The translations under genes and the position numbers were made by a program. DNA of 48,191 nt from Actinomadura montaniterrae (GTDB taxonomy: Bacteria > Actinomycetota > Actinomycetes > Streptosporangiales > Streptosporangiaceae): positions 1 through 48,191 of the forward strand of contig NZ_WBMR01000055.1 of the NCBI RefSeq assembly GCF_008923365.1. Direction: 5' to 3'. The notes under the pieces were generated by a model. It ran no database searches and was not told where the DNA came from. It worked only from the letters and a program-made list of their open reading frames with translations. Shown here piece by piece: positions 38,915 through 48,111 of the stretch (the stretch's first letter is position 1; every line of letters begins with the position of its first letter).

Positions 38915-39991
38915 GTGACGAAGCTTTCCCTCCGGACGGCCGCCGCGGCCGCCGCGGCCCTGGCCGTGCTCGCCCCCGCCGCGGCCTGCTCGTCCAAGAG
39001 CGCGGGCTCGACCGGCGGCGACGCGAAGAACGCCAAGATCGCGTTCCTCATGCCGGACATCGCCTCGACCCGCTACGAGCTGTACGACGCGCCGTTGTTC
39101 AAGGCGAAGATGAAGCAGCTGTGCGGCGGCTGCTCGGTGCTGTACCAGAACGCTGGCGCGGACGCCTCGAAGCAGCAGCAGCAGGCCAGCTCCGTGCTGG
39201 CGCAGGGCGTGAAGGCCATCGTGATCGACCCGGTCGACTCGGCGGCGGCCGCGTCCATCGTCCGGATGGCGCAGTCCCGCAAGGTCGCGGTGATCGCCTA
39301 CGACCGGCCGATCCCCGCCGCGAAGGCCGACTTCTACGTCTCCTTCGACAACGAGAAGATCGGCGCGATGATCGGCCAGTCGCTGGTCGACCACCTGAAG
39401 CAGGCCAAGGCCAAGGGCGGGATCCTCGAGGTCAACGGCTCGCCGACGGACGCCGCGGCGAACCTGATCAAGAAGGGCATCCACAGCGCGGTCGACCCGT
39501 CCGGCTTCAAGCTGCTCGCCGAGTACGACACCCCCGGCTGGGAGCCCGCCAAGGCGCAGGACTGGGTGAGCGGCCAGATCAGCAAGTTCGGCGGCCAGAT
39601 CGCGGGCGTCGTCGCGGCCAACGACGGCACGGGCGGCGCGAGCGTCGCCGCGTTCAAGGCGGCCGGCAAGCCGGTGCCGCCGGTCACCGGCAACGACGCC
39701 GAGCTCGCCGCCGCGCAGCGGATCGTGAACGGCGATCAGTACAACACCATCTCCAAGCCGATCAAGATCGTCGCGGAGGCCGCCGCGGAGGCGGCGTACG
39801 AGCTGGTCAAGGGCGACGAGCCGAAGCCGAACGCGACGCTGTTCAACACCCCGTCGCAGCTGTTCACGCCGACCGTGGTGACGAAGGACAACATCGCCAC
39901 GGTGCTGCTCGGACCGGGCGGGGCGCTCAAGGCGTCGCAGGTCTGCACCGCCGAGTACGCCGCGGGCTGCACCCAGCTCGGCATCAAGTAG
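38915..39991 (+). CDS. Sugar ABC transporter substrate-binding lipoprotein
   Basis: Encodes 358 residues with a GTG start and GAGGAG upstream. It has a lipoprotein signal peptide with a lipobox ending at Cys25 (APAAAC). The mature part is a type I periplasmic binding protein (RbsB/XylF-like): KIAFLMPDIASTRYELYDAP, IDPVDSAAA, YDRPIPAAKADFYVSFDNEKIG and AANDGTGGAS. It would be membrane-anchored outside the cell and deliver a sugar or polyol to the permease. Motifs point to the xylose-type subgroup but do not fix the ligand. Confidence 0.93.
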   Translation: MTKLSLRTAAAAAAALAVLAPAAACSSKSAGSTGGDAKNAKIAFLMPDIASTRYELYDAPLFKAKMKQLCGGCSVLYQNAGADASKQQQQASSVLAQGVKAIVIDPVDSAAAASIVRMAQSRKVAVIAYDRPIPAAKADFYVSFDNEKIGAMIGQSLVDHLKQAKAKGGILEVNGSPTDAAANLIKKGIHSAVDPSGFKLLAEYDTPGWEPAKAQDWVSGQISKFGGQIAGVVAANDGTGGASVAAFKAAGKPVPPVTGNDAELAAAQRIVNGDQYNTISKPIKIVAEAAAEAAYELVKGDEPKPNATLFNTPSQLFTPTVVTKDNIATVLLGPGGALKASQVCTAEYAAGCTQLGIK

Positions 39992-39993
39992 CG

Positions 39994-40006
39994 GCCCGTA
40001 CCGGGC
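39994..40006 (+). terminator. Short hairpin between binding-protein and ATPase genes
   Basis: GCCCG-TAC-CGGGC forms a 5-bp stem just after the binding-protein stop. Such elements often trim or stabilise the mRNA so that the binding protein is made in excess; this one is weak. Confidence 0.3.
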
Positions 40007-40027
40007 AACGATCCACGAAGGTCGGTC

Positions 40028-40942
40028 ATGTCACCCACGCCCACCCCCACGGCCCCCGCCCCGGCCGCCGCCGAGGACGGCGCGCTGCTGTCGCTGCGCG
40101 GCATCAGCAAGTCCTTCGGCGCGGTCGCCGCGCTCACCGGCGTCGACCTGGACGTCGCGGCGGGCGAGGTCGTCGCGCTCGTCGGCGACAACGGCGCCGG
40201 GAAGTCCACGCTGGTGAAGGTCCTGTCCGGGGTGCACCCGCCGGACGCGGGGACCATCACGTTCGAGTCCCGGGAGGTCGCGGTGCCGAGCCCCGCGGCG
40301 GCGCAGCAGCTCGGCATCGCGACCGTCTTCCAGGACCTCGCGCTCTGCGAGAACCTGAACGTCATCGAGAACCTGTTCCTCGGCCGGGAGCTGCGCGCGC
40401 TGCGGCTGGACGAGGTCGCGATGGAGGTCCGGTCCCGGGAGCTGCTGCGCCAGCTGTCGGCGAAGATCCCGTCGGTGGAGGCGCCGGTCGCGGCGCTGTC
40501 GGGCGGGCAGCGGCAGACCGTCGCGATCGCCCGGTCGCTGCTCGGCGACCCGAAGGTCATCATCCTGGACGAGCCGACCGCCGCGCTCGGCGTCGCGCAG
40601 ACCGCCGAGGTGCTGAACCTGATCGAGCGGCTCCGCGAGCGCGGCCTCGGCGTCATCATGATCAGCCACAACATGGCGGACGTGAAGGCGGTCGCGGACC
40701 GCGTCGCCGTGCTGCGGCTCGGCCGCAACAACGGGGTGTTCGACGCGGAGGCGACGTCCGCCGAGGAGCTGGTCGCGGCGATCACCGGCGCGACCGACAA
40801 CGTGGTCAGCCGCCGCTCCCGGCGCGCGCGCCCGTCCGGCGGCGGACCCGATCCCGAGGACGGCGCCGGAGCGGACGCCGAGCCCGCCGCGGACGAGCAG
40901 GTCCCGACGACCGCGATGACGAAGGGGGACGGCGATGAGTGA
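40028..40942 (+). CDS. Sugar ABC transporter ATP-binding protein
   Basis: Encodes 304 residues. Walker A GDNGAGKST lies at residues 53-61; the signature LSGGQRQTVAIARSL, Walker B VIILDEPTAALG and switch His (ISHNMADV) are all intact. It has a single ATPase domain, unlike the duplicated RbsA/XylG type, plus a charged about 40-residue tail. It energises import through the permease whose gene overlaps its 3' end by 8 bp. Confidence 0.94.
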   Translation: MSPTPTPTAPAPAAAEDGALLSLRGISKSFGAVAALTGVDLDVAAGEVVALVGDNGAGKSTLVKVLSGVHPPDAGTITFESREVAVPSPAAAQQLGIATVFQDLALCENLNVIENLFLGRELRALRLDEVAMEVRSRELLRQLSAKIPSVEAPVAALSGGQRQTVAIARSLLGDPKVIILDEPTAALGVAQTAEVLNLIERLRERGLGVIMISHNMADVKAVADRVAVLRLGRNNGVFDAEATSAEELVAAITGATDNVVSRRSRRARPSGGGPDPEDGAGADAEPAADEQVPTTAMTKGDGDE

Positions 40943-42179
40943 CCTCACCACGGCGCCGCCGGTGGAGCGGGCGCCGGCCGAGGAGCCGCAGGACCGCGGC
41001 CTGCGCGCCACCCTCGCCGGGATGGCGGACCGGGTGCGCGGCGGCGACCTCGGCGTTTGGCCGGTCGTCGCGGGCCTGGTGGTCATCTGGACCGTCATGC
41101 AGATCCTGAACCCGGTGTTCCTGTCCAGCGCGAACCTGGTGAACCTGGCGATGGAGTGCGTGCCCGTCGGGGTGATCGCGCTCGGCGTGGTGTTCATGCT
41201 GCTGGTCGGGCAGATCGACCTGTCGGTGGGCTCCGTCAGCGGGCTCAGCGCGGCGATCACCGCGGTGCTGTTCGTCGACCACGGGATGCCCGCCGTGGTG
41301 GCGCTCGTCGCGGCGGCCGCCGCGGGCTGCCTGATCGGCTGGTTCTACGCGCAGGTGTTCAACCGGCTCGGCGTGCCGAGCTTCGTCATCACCCTCGCCG
41401 GCCTGCTCGGCTTCCTCGGCCTCCAGCTGTGGATCCTCGGCCCGAAGGGCTCCATCAACCTGCCGTTCGACTCGTGGCTGGTGACGTTCGCGCAGCTCGA
41501 CTTCGTCCCGCCGTGGCTGGCGTACGCGCTGGTCGCGGCGGGCGCCGGCGCGCTGTACTGGACGGGCCACGCGCGGGCTGCGGCGCGCCGCAGGGCCGGC
41601 CTGCCCGCCACCACCGAGCAGACGCTCGTGCTGCGCAGCGCCGTCCTGCTGGCGGGCCTCGCGGTCGCCGTCTGGTACTTGAGCCGAGACCGGGGCGTCG
41701 GCTGGATGTTCGTGCTGTTCCTCGGCCTGGTGCTGGCGACGCACTACGTCCTGTCCCGGACGAAGTACGGCAAGTCGGTGTACGCGGTCGGCGGGAACGT
41801 CGAGGCGGCCCGGCGCGCCGGCATCAACGTCAAGGCCGTCTACACCTCGGCGTTCGTGGTGTGCACGACGCTCGCCGCGGTCGGCGGGATCCTCGCGGCG
41901 GCCCGGCTCGCGGCGTCGAACCAGAGCAGCGGCGGCGGCGACGTGAACCTCAACGCGATCGCGGCGGCGGTCATCGGCGGGACGAGCCTGTTCGGCGGGC
42001 GCGGCAACGCGTTCGCGGCGCTGCTCGGCATCGTCGTCATCCAGTCGATCTCCAGCGGCCTGACGCTGCTGAACCTCGACTCGTCCTACCGTTTCATGGT
42101 CACCGGCGCGGTGCTGCTGCTGGCCGTGGCGCTGGACTCGGTCGCCCGCCGGTCGCGGCGGACGCACGGCCGCGCCTGA
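40935..42179 (+). CDS. Sugar ABC transporter permease (XylH/RbsC type)
   Basis: Encodes 414 residues with about ten hydrophobic segments. Family motifs include GVIALGVVFMLLVGQIDLSVGSVSGLSA, TKYGKSVYAVGGNVEAARRAGINV and the C-terminal AAVIGGTSLFGGRGN. A long central region with TM segments (residues 200-270) matches the larger XylH-like permeases. It pairs with the overlapping ATPase gene and the upstream binding protein. Confidence 0.94.
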   Translation: MSDLTTAPPVERAPAEEPQDRGLRATLAGMADRVRGGDLGVWPVVAGLVVIWTVMQILNPVFLSSANLVNLAMECVPVGVIALGVVFMLLVGQIDLSVGSVSGLSAAITAVLFVDHGMPAVVALVAAAAAGCLIGWFYAQVFNRLGVPSFVITLAGLLGFLGLQLWILGPKGSINLPFDSWLVTFAQLDFVPPWLAYALVAAGAGALYWTGHARAAARRRAGLPATTEQTLVLRSAVLLAGLAVAVWYLSRDRGVGWMFVLFLGLVLATHYVLSRTKYGKSVYAVGGNVEAARRAGINVKAVYTSAFVVCTTLAAVGGILAAARLAASNQSSGGGDVNLNAIAAAVIGGTSLFGGRGNAFAALLGIVVIQSISSGLTLLNLDSSYRFMVTGAVLLLAVALDSVARRSRRTHGRA

Positions 42180-42210
42180 CCCCCTGTTTCCGCACCTCAC
42201 GGGAGAGCCG

Positions 42211-43722
42211 ATGGCGGTCGTCTGCGTCGACGCGGGCACCACGATGATCAAGGCGGTCGGGTACGCCGAGGACGGCACGGAGCTGGCCGTCGTCCGCCGT
42301 CCCACCACGGTGTCCCGGCCCGCGCCGGGCCGGGCCGAGCAGGACATGGCCGAGGTCTGGGACGCGGTGGCGGGCGCGGTGCGCGAGGCCGCCGCCGAGG
42401 TCACCGCGCTGGGCGCGGGCGTCGACCTGCTCGCGCTCACCGCGCAGGGCGACGGCTGCTGGCTCGTCGACTCCGGCGGAGAGCCGGCCGGTCCGGCGAT
42501 CCTGTGGAACGACGGCCGCGCCGCCGCGATCGTCGAGGGCTGGGCGCGCTCCGGCGTCATCGCCGAGGCGTTCCCCGCGAACGGGTCGCTGCCGTTCCCG
42601 GGGCTGCCCAACGCGATCCTCACCTGGCTGCGCGAGCACGACCCGGACCGGCTCGCCCGGTCCGCGGCGTCCCTCACCTGCGGCGGCTGGATCTTCGCGC
42701 GGCTCACCGGGCGGGTCGCGGCGGACTCCTCGGACGCGTCGGCGCCGTTCATGGACGTCCGCGAGCGCGCGTACTCCGGCGACCTGCTCCGCCTCTACGG
42801 GATGGAATGGGCCCGCCCGCTGCTGCCCGATCTGCTCGGCGACGACGAGCGGGCCGCCCCGCTCACGCCGGAGGCGGCGGACGTGCTCGGCCTGGCCGCC
42901 GGGACCCCGGTCGTCCTGGCGCCCTACGACATCGCGTCCACCGCGATCGGCGCGGGCGCGGTCGGCACCGGGCAGGCCTGCACGATCCTCGGCACGACGC
43001 TGTGCACGGAGATGGTCGTGGACGAGCCGCGCCTGGACGGCGAGCCGTCCGGGTTCACGGTGGCGATGGGACTGCCGGACCGGTGGCTGCGGGCGTTCCC
43101 GACGCTCGCGGGCGGCCAGGTCGTCGACTGGGCCCGCCGGACGCTCGGCCTCGGCGACGACCCGTCCGCGCTGTCCGCGCTGGCGGCGCAGTCGCCGCCC
43201 GGCGCCGGCGGCCTGGTGTTCCTGCCGTACCTGTCGCCCGCCGGGGAACGCGCGCCGTTCCTGGACCCGCGGGCGCGCGGCGCCTTCCACGGCCTGACCG
43301 TCGAGCACGAGCGCGCCGACCTCGCCCGCGCCGTCCTGGAGGGGCTCAGCCTGGTCGTCCGGGACTGCCTGGAGGCGGCCGGGACGCGCCCGACCGAGCT
43401 GCGGGTCAGCGGAGGCGGTTCGGCGAGCGCGTTCTGGCTCGGAGTGCTCGCCGACGTGACGGGCGTCCCCGTCGTCCGGTCGGCCGACGCCGAGGCGGGG
43501 GCGCGCGGCGCGTTCATCGTCGGGCTGCTCGCCACCGGCCGCGCCAAGGACGCGCGGGAAGCGGCCGGGCAGTACGTCCGGCCGGGCGAGGTCTACGAAC
43601 CCGATCCCGGGCGGGCCGCGCACTACGCGCAGACCTACCAGGACTTCCTGGACATCCGCCAGGCCACCGCGCCGGCCTGGCCCACGCTCGCCGCGATGCG
43701 CGAGCGCGGGGGTGAGCGGTGA
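42211..43722 (+). CDS. FGGY-family carbohydrate kinase 1
   Basis: Encodes 503 residues, with GGGAGAG before the ATG. The N-terminal actin-like fold begins VDAGTTMIKAVGY, the family region LTAQGDGCWLVD and WNDGRA follow, and the C-terminal half has GTTLCTEM, FLPYLSPAGERAPF and VSGGGSAS with ATP-binding glycines. The LyxK/erythritol-kinase/xylulokinase branch is likely. It phosphorylates a keto-sugar or polyol brought in by the ABC transporter. It overlaps the next kinase gene by 4 bp (GTGA). Confidence 0.9.
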   Translation: MAVVCVDAGTTMIKAVGYAEDGTELAVVRRPTTVSRPAPGRAEQDMAEVWDAVAGAVREAAAEVTALGAGVDLLALTAQGDGCWLVDSGGEPAGPAILWNDGRAAAIVEGWARSGVIAEAFPANGSLPFPGLPNAILTWLREHDPDRLARSAASLTCGGWIFARLTGRVAADSSDASAPFMDVRERAYSGDLLRLYGMEWARPLLPDLLGDDERAAPLTPEAADVLGLAAGTPVVLAPYDIASTAIGAGAVGTGQACTILGTTLCTEMVVDEPRLDGEPSGFTVAMGLPDRWLRAFPTLAGGQVVDWARRTLGLGDDPSALSALAAQSPPGAGGLVFLPYLSPAGERAPFLDPRARGAFHGLTVEHERADLARAVLEGLSLVVRDCLEAAGTRPTELRVSGGGSASAFWLGVLADVTGVPVVRSADAEAGARGAFIVGLLATGRAKDAREAAGQYVRPGEVYEPDPGRAAHYAQTYQDFLDIRQATAPAWPTLAAMRERGGER

Positions 43723-45194
43723 CCGCCGAACCTGTCTGGGTCGGCGTCGACCTCGGGACGCAGAGCGTCCGAGCCCTGGCCGTCACCGCGTCGGGGCAGG
43801 TCGCGGGCAGCGGGACGGCCCCGCTGTCGGGCCGCCGCGACGGTCCCCGCCACGAACAGGACCCCGAGCAGTGGTGGACGGCCGTCGGCGCGGCCTGCCG
43901 CGAAGCACTCCGCGACGTCGCGGCGGGCGCGGTGCAGGCCGTCGCGGTGGACGGCACGTCCGGCACCGTCCTGCTGACCGACCGCGACGGGCGGCCGCTG
44001 ACCCCGGCGCTGATGTACGACGACACCCGCGCCGCCGGAGCCGTCGAGCGGATCAACGAGGCCGGCGGCGCGGTGTGGCGGAGACTCGGCTACCAGCGCA
44101 TGCAGCCCGCCTGGGCGCTGCCCAAGCTGCTGTGGCTGCTGGAGAACGTCCCGGACCTGCCGGACGGCGCGCGCCTCGCGCACCAGGCCGACTTCGTGAA
44201 CCGGCGCCTCACCGGGCACCCGGTCGCCGCCGACCTCAGCAACGCCCTCAAGACCGGCGCCGACCTCGTCGCCGAGACCTGGCCGCGGGACGTCCTCGAC
44301 GCGCTCGGCGTCCCCGCCGGTCTGCTCCCTGAGCTGGAACGTTCCGGCACCCAGCTCGGCACCGTCGGCGCCGGCGCCGCCGCGGCGACCGGGCTGCCGG
44401 AGGGCACGCCGGTGATCGCGGGCGCCACCGACGGGTGCGCCGCCCAGCTCGGCACCGGACGCCTCACCGCCGGCTCCTGGAACTCCGTCCTCGGCACCAC
44501 CCTCGTGCTGAAGGGCGTCACCGACGACCTCGTCCACGACCCGTTCGGCGTCGTCTACTCCCACAAGGCGCCGGACGGGCGGTGGCTGCCCGGCGGCGCG
44601 TCCAGCACCGGCGCGGGCGCCCTCACCCGCGACTTCCCGGGCCGCGACCTCGCCGATCTCGACCGCCGCGCCGCCGCCCGCGAACCCGCCGCCGCGCTGA
44701 CCTACCCGCTCGTCGGCGCGGGGGAGCGGTTCCCGTTCGTCGCGCCGGACGCCCGCGGGTTCACGCTCGGAGCGACCGGCGACGAGGCCGACGCCTACGC
44801 CGCCGAGCTGCAGGGCGTCGCGTTCGTCGAACGGCTCTGCTTCGACCACCTCGACCTGCTCGGCGCGCCCACCGGCGGTGACCTGACCCTCACCGGCGGC
44901 GCAGCGAAGTCGCGGTACTGGTGCCAGCTGCGCGCCGACGTCCTCGGACGGCCCGTCTTGCTGCCGCGCCAGGCCGAGCCCGCGCTCGGCGCCGCCGTCC
45001 TCGCCGCATCCCCGGGACGCGATGTCGCCGGCGTCGCGTCCCGCATGGTCGCCGTCGCGGCCACCGTCGACCCGCGGCCGCGCGACGCCGGCCGGTTCGA
45101 CGACGCCTACCTGCGCATGGTCGACGAACTGGAAGGACGCGGATGGCTCCCCGCCCCGACCGCCGCCCACGCGCGCGCGAGGACGGCCCGATGA
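43719..45194 (+). CDS. FGGY-family carbohydrate kinase 2
   Basis: Encodes 491 residues with a GTG start overlapping the previous stop. It has VGVDLGTQSVRALAV, VAVDGTSGTVLLTD, MYDDTRA, ATDGCAAQLGTG, LGTTLVLKGV and LTGGAAKSRYWCQ, i.e. both FGGY domains. It is clearly a different subgroup from kinase 1, nearer D-ribulo- or xylulokinase-like proteins. Two unlike kinases in succession suggest two entry substrates or two sequential phosphorylations. It overlaps the histidine phosphatase gene by 4 bp. Confidence 0.9.
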   Translation: MTAEPVWVGVDLGTQSVRALAVTASGQVAGSGTAPLSGRRDGPRHEQDPEQWWTAVGAACREALRDVAAGAVQAVAVDGTSGTVLLTDRDGRPLTPALMYDDTRAAGAVERINEAGGAVWRRLGYQRMQPAWALPKLLWLLENVPDLPDGARLAHQADFVNRRLTGHPVAADLSNALKTGADLVAETWPRDVLDALGVPAGLLPELERSGTQLGTVGAGAAAATGLPEGTPVIAGATDGCAAQLGTGRLTAGSWNSVLGTTLVLKGVTDDLVHDPFGVVYSHKAPDGRWLPGGASSTGAGALTRDFPGRDLADLDRRAAAREPAAALTYPLVGAGERFPFVAPDARGFTLGATGDEADAYAAELQGVAFVERLCFDHLDLLGAPTGGDLTLTGGAAKSRYWCQLRADVLGRPVLLPRQAEPALGAAVLAASPGRDVAGVASRMVAVAATVDPRPRDAGRFDDAYLRMVDELEGRGWLPAPTAAHARARTAR

Positions 45195-45823
45195 CGCGGC
45201 TCGTCCTCGTCCGCCACGGCGAGACCGAATGGCACGCCGAGAACCGCTACGCCGGCACGAGCGAGGTCGCGCTCACGCGGCGAGGCCTGGAGCAGGCGCG
45301 GCTGCTCGGCGCGTGGGCGGAGGCGGCCCGTCCCGACGCCGTCTGGTGCTCCGACCTCGGCCGCGCGCGGCTCACCGCCGAGCCGTCCGCCAAGGCGATC
45401 GGCGCGGACCCCGTCGTCGACGCGCGGCTGCGCGAGCTGCACTTCGGGCGCGGCGAGGGCCTCACGCGCGACGAGATGGAGCGCGCGTTCCCCGACGCGC
45501 TGCGCGCCTTCCGCGCCGACCCCGTCGCGGGCCACCTGCCCGGCGGCGAGGACCCGGCCGCCGCCGCGCGCCGCTTCACCGCCTGCCTGCACGACATCGC
45601 CGGACGGCACCCCGGCGGCCGCGTCCTCGTCGTCGCGCACTCCACCGCGCTCCGCCTCGCGCTGTGCCGGCTGCTGGGGCTGCCGCTCAAGGACTACCGG
45701 CGGCGGTTCCCGTCGCTGGGCAACTGCGCACTGACCGAGATCCGGCTCCGGGACGGCGACGCCGCCCTCCTGGAGTTCAACACCGCGATCGAAGGATCGC
45801 TCGTTCCCTGGAGCCTGCAATGA
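45191..45823 (+). CDS. Histidine phosphatase family protein (phosphoglycerate-mutase fold)
   Basis: Encodes 210 residues. The RHGE motif at the start (LVLVRHGETEW) provides the phospho-accepting His. SDLGRARLTAE, LRELHFGRGEG with the acid, and VVAHSTALR with the second catalytic His complete the active site. Probably a sugar-phosphate phosphatase acting in the operon's pathway. ATGA overlaps at both ends couple it to kinase 2 and the dehydrogenase. Confidence 0.9.
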   Translation: MTRLVLVRHGETEWHAENRYAGTSEVALTRRGLEQARLLGAWAEAARPDAVWCSDLGRARLTAEPSAKAIGADPVVDARLRELHFGRGEGLTRDEMERAFPDALRAFRADPVAGHLPGGEDPAAAARRFTACLHDIAGRHPGGRVLVVAHSTALRLALCRLLGLPLKDYRRRFPSLGNCALTEIRLRDGDAALLEFNTAIEGSLVPWSLQ

Positions 45824-46872
45824 CGACCCGCGTCCTCGCGGCCGGTGACCTGTTCGTCCGCAACCGCCTGTTCATCGACGCGCTGCGCGCCGCCGCCCCC
45901 GGCGACCTGGAGTTCGCCGAGCTCACGCTGCCGTGGCCGGTCGAGCCGTTCGGGCGGGTCGCCGAGGTGGACGAGGCGTCCGGCACCGAGGAGCGGCTCA
46001 TCGAGGCGCTGCGCGGCGCGCGGATCTGCGTCACCCAGATGGCGCCGCTCACCCGCCGCGTCCTGGAGGCGTGCCCGGACCTGGAGCTGTTCGGGATCAG
46101 CCGGGGCGGGCCCGTCAACGCCAACCTGGAGGCGGCCACCGAGCACGGCGTCGCCGTCTGCTACGCGCCGGGACGCAACGCCGGCGCCACCGCCGAGCAC
46201 ACCCTCGCGCTGATCCTCGCCGCCGTCCGGCGGATCCCGCAGACCCACGGCGACCTCGTCGCGGGCCAGTGGCGCGGCGACTACTACCGCTACGAGGCCG
46301 TCGGCTTCGAGCTGCTCGGCAGCACCGTCGGGCTCGTCGGCTGCGGCGCGGTCGGGCGCCGCGTCGCCCGGATGCTGGCCGCGCTCGGCGCGAAGGTCCT
46401 CGTCCACGACCCGTACCTGGACGGCCTGGGCGACCTCGCCGACGTCGCCGAACTCGTGCCGCTCGACGACCTGCTGGCGCGCGCGCAGATCGTCTCCTTG
46501 CACGCCCGCGCCACCCCGCAGACCACCGGGATGATCGGCGCCGCGCAGATCGCCGCGATGGCGCCCGGGTCGATCATCGTCAACTGCGCGCGAGGGGCGC
46601 TGCTGGACTACGAGGCCGCGTGCGACGCCGTCGAGTCCGGGCACCTGTTCGCCGCCGCGTTCGACGTGTTCCCCGAGGAGCCCATCCCGGCCGGGTCGCG
46701 GCTGCTGACCACCCCGAACGTCATCGTCACCCCGCACCTGGCGGGCGCCAGCAAGCAGACCGCCGCGAACGCCGCCCGCATCATCGCCGAGGACGTCGGC
46801 CGCCACCTGCGCGGCGAGCCCCTCCTGCACTGCGCCAACCCCGGCGCCCTCACCGTGCCGCGGCCGGCCTGA
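45820..46872 (+). CDS. NAD-dependent D-isomer 2-hydroxyacid dehydrogenase
   Basis: Encodes 350 residues. The substrate-binding domain has SRGGPVNANLEAA and GRNAGATAEHTLALIL, the Rossmann motif is GLVGCGAVGRRVARM, and the catalytic Arg, Glu and His lie in NCARGALLD, FPEEPIP and TPHLAGAS. It resembles 3-phosphoglycerate-dehydrogenase-type enzymes that oxidise 2-hydroxy acids or reduce 2-keto acids. As the last gene of the operon it may act on an aldonate-type intermediate; the substrate is unknown. Confidence 0.92.
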   Translation: MTTRVLAAGDLFVRNRLFIDALRAAAPGDLEFAELTLPWPVEPFGRVAEVDEASGTEERLIEALRGARICVTQMAPLTRRVLEACPDLELFGISRGGPVNANLEAATEHGVAVCYAPGRNAGATAEHTLALILAAVRRIPQTHGDLVAGQWRGDYYRYEAVGFELLGSTVGLVGCGAVGRRVARMLAALGAKVLVHDPYLDGLGDLADVAELVPLDDLLARAQIVSLHARATPQTTGMIGAAQIAAMAPGSIIVNCARGALLDYEAACDAVESGHLFAAAFDVFPEEPIPAGSRLLTTPNVIVTPHLAGASKQTAANAARIIAEDVGRHLRGEPLLHCANPGALTVPRPA

Positions 46873-46923
46873 CCCCGGCCTCGCTCCCGACTCCCCGCGC
46901 AACCCCCACCACGAGGAGGCACG

Positions 46924-47736
46924 ATGCACCCGACCCGCCTACCCGCCGACGTCCCGCTGACCCGCCGCACGGCCCTCGGCCTCGCGGGCGCCGCCGCGCT
47001 CGCCGGCGCCGCGACGCTGGCCGGGACGGCCCGCCCCGCCGCCGCGGCCGAGCGCTCCTACACCTTCGAGCTCGTCTTCGACGTCCCCGACACCGGCAAC
47101 ATGCAGGGCCTCGCCTACCAGCACGGCCGCTTCTTCGTCGGCTTCGACGTCGGCGGCGGCAAGGGCATCGTCCGCGAATACCGCCCCGACGGCACCAAGG
47201 TCAAGGAGAGCGCGCCGCTCGACGTCGGGCACGCCGCCGAGGTCAGCGTCCGCCGCGCCGACGGACTGCTCTACGTCGCGACCGGCGGCGGCACCAACCC
47301 GACAAAGGTGAACGTCGTCGACTGGACGGGCGAGCCGCGCATCGTCCGCACCATCGACTTCGGCTCCCTCGGCAATTCCGGTCTGGTGGCCGTCGATGAT
47401 GAGCGCGACGGATTGCTGGTCCACGCCGGGCCCGGCGACAACGGCCCGTTCGTCTTCGCCTTCACCGACCTCGACGGGAATGTCCGCTCGACGTTCCCGC
47501 TCGGCTACCAGGGCGTTCCGCAGGGCCTGGAAATGTCCGGCGACAAGGTCCTGTACTACACCAACAACACGATCACGGTACTGGACCGCGCGGGCACGAT
47601 CCTGGAAGCGATCACCATCCCGCTGACAGGCGAGAGCGAAGGCCTCGCCGTCGCCCCCGCGGGCCGCGGATCGCGCGTCTTCGTGGGCTACAACAAGCCC
47701 AACCGCGTCTACGCGATGACGCCGGCGTTCCGCTGA
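46924..47736 (+). CDS. Tat-exported beta-propeller-like protein
   Basis: Encodes 270 residues, with GAGGAGG before the ATG. It starts with a twin-arginine signal (LTRRTALGLAGAAALAG, cleavage after PAAAA). The mature part shows repeated blade-like strands, e.g. GNMQGLAYQHGRFFVGF, AEVSVRRADGLLYVATGGG, SGLVAVDDERDGLLVHAG and EGLAVAPAGRGSRVFVGY, as in SMP-30/NHL/quinoprotein propellers. No catalytic residues are recognised. It follows the sugar operon by 51 bp and could be cotranscribed; a role in that pathway is not shown. A terminator follows. Confidence 0.85.
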   Translation: MHPTRLPADVPLTRRTALGLAGAAALAGAATLAGTARPAAAAERSYTFELVFDVPDTGNMQGLAYQHGRFFVGFDVGGGKGIVREYRPDGTKVKESAPLDVGHAAEVSVRRADGLLYVATGGGTNPTKVNVVDWTGEPRIVRTIDFGSLGNSGLVAVDDERDGLLVHAGPGDNGPFVFAFTDLDGNVRSTFPLGYQGVPQGLEMSGDKVLYYTNNTITVLDRAGTILEAITIPLTGESEGLAVAPAGRGSRVFVGYNKPNRVYAMTPAFR

Positions 47737-47743
47737 CAGGCCA

Positions 47744-47791
47744 GGCGCGCGGCCGGGTCCGTCCAGTACCTCCCAAGCCCGGCCGCGCGCC
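47744..47791 (+). terminator. Terminator hairpin after the propeller gene
   Basis: A perfect 14-bp stem (47744-47757 with 47778-47791) and 20-nt loop, followed by TTCCC, starting 7 bp after the stop codon. Confidence 0.65.
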
Positions 47792-47846
47792 TTCCCACCG
47801 GTTTCCGCACGCCCGCCGAATTCTTCCCGATGCGACCGTTCCAATT

Positions 47847-47943
47847 CCGGATCCGTTGTAAGATCCGGTGGTATCGGGCCTTCGGAGAGTGCCGATTCAC
47901 GGGCAGGTGAGTGATCTTCGGTGTCCGTTTATCGGAATCCGAT
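47847..47943. promoter_or_regulatory. Two palindromes in the leader of the last gene
   Basis: CCGGATC-N8-GATCCGG (47847-47868) and ATCGGA-A-TCCGAT (47931-47943) are both perfect. They lie in a locally AT-richer 300-bp gap before the exported-protein gene at 48112 and are candidate operators. No clear promoter hexamers were identified. Confidence 0.4.
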
Positions 47944-48053
47944 GAATTGCGGGCCTCTTTGCGAACCGCCCTATCCTTTCCGGGATCACTCGGGTATGAA
48001 CAAGGGGTGATCGGCGCGGTCACGGCGGGATTCCGCGGGCCGCGCGCAGGGGG

Positions 48054-48079
48054 CCGCGCGCGGGCGCCCCCGCGCGCGG
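48054..48079 (+). other. Stable 5'-leader hairpin before the last gene
   Basis: A perfect 11-bp GC stem (48054-48064 with 48069-48079) and 4-nt loop, about 30 bp before the GTG at 48112 and its GAGGAGG ribosome site. It could be an attenuator or an mRNA-stabilising element. Confidence 0.4.
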
Positions 48080-48111
48080 AGGCAGGAAACCCTCTCCGAG
48101 GAGGAAACCCC

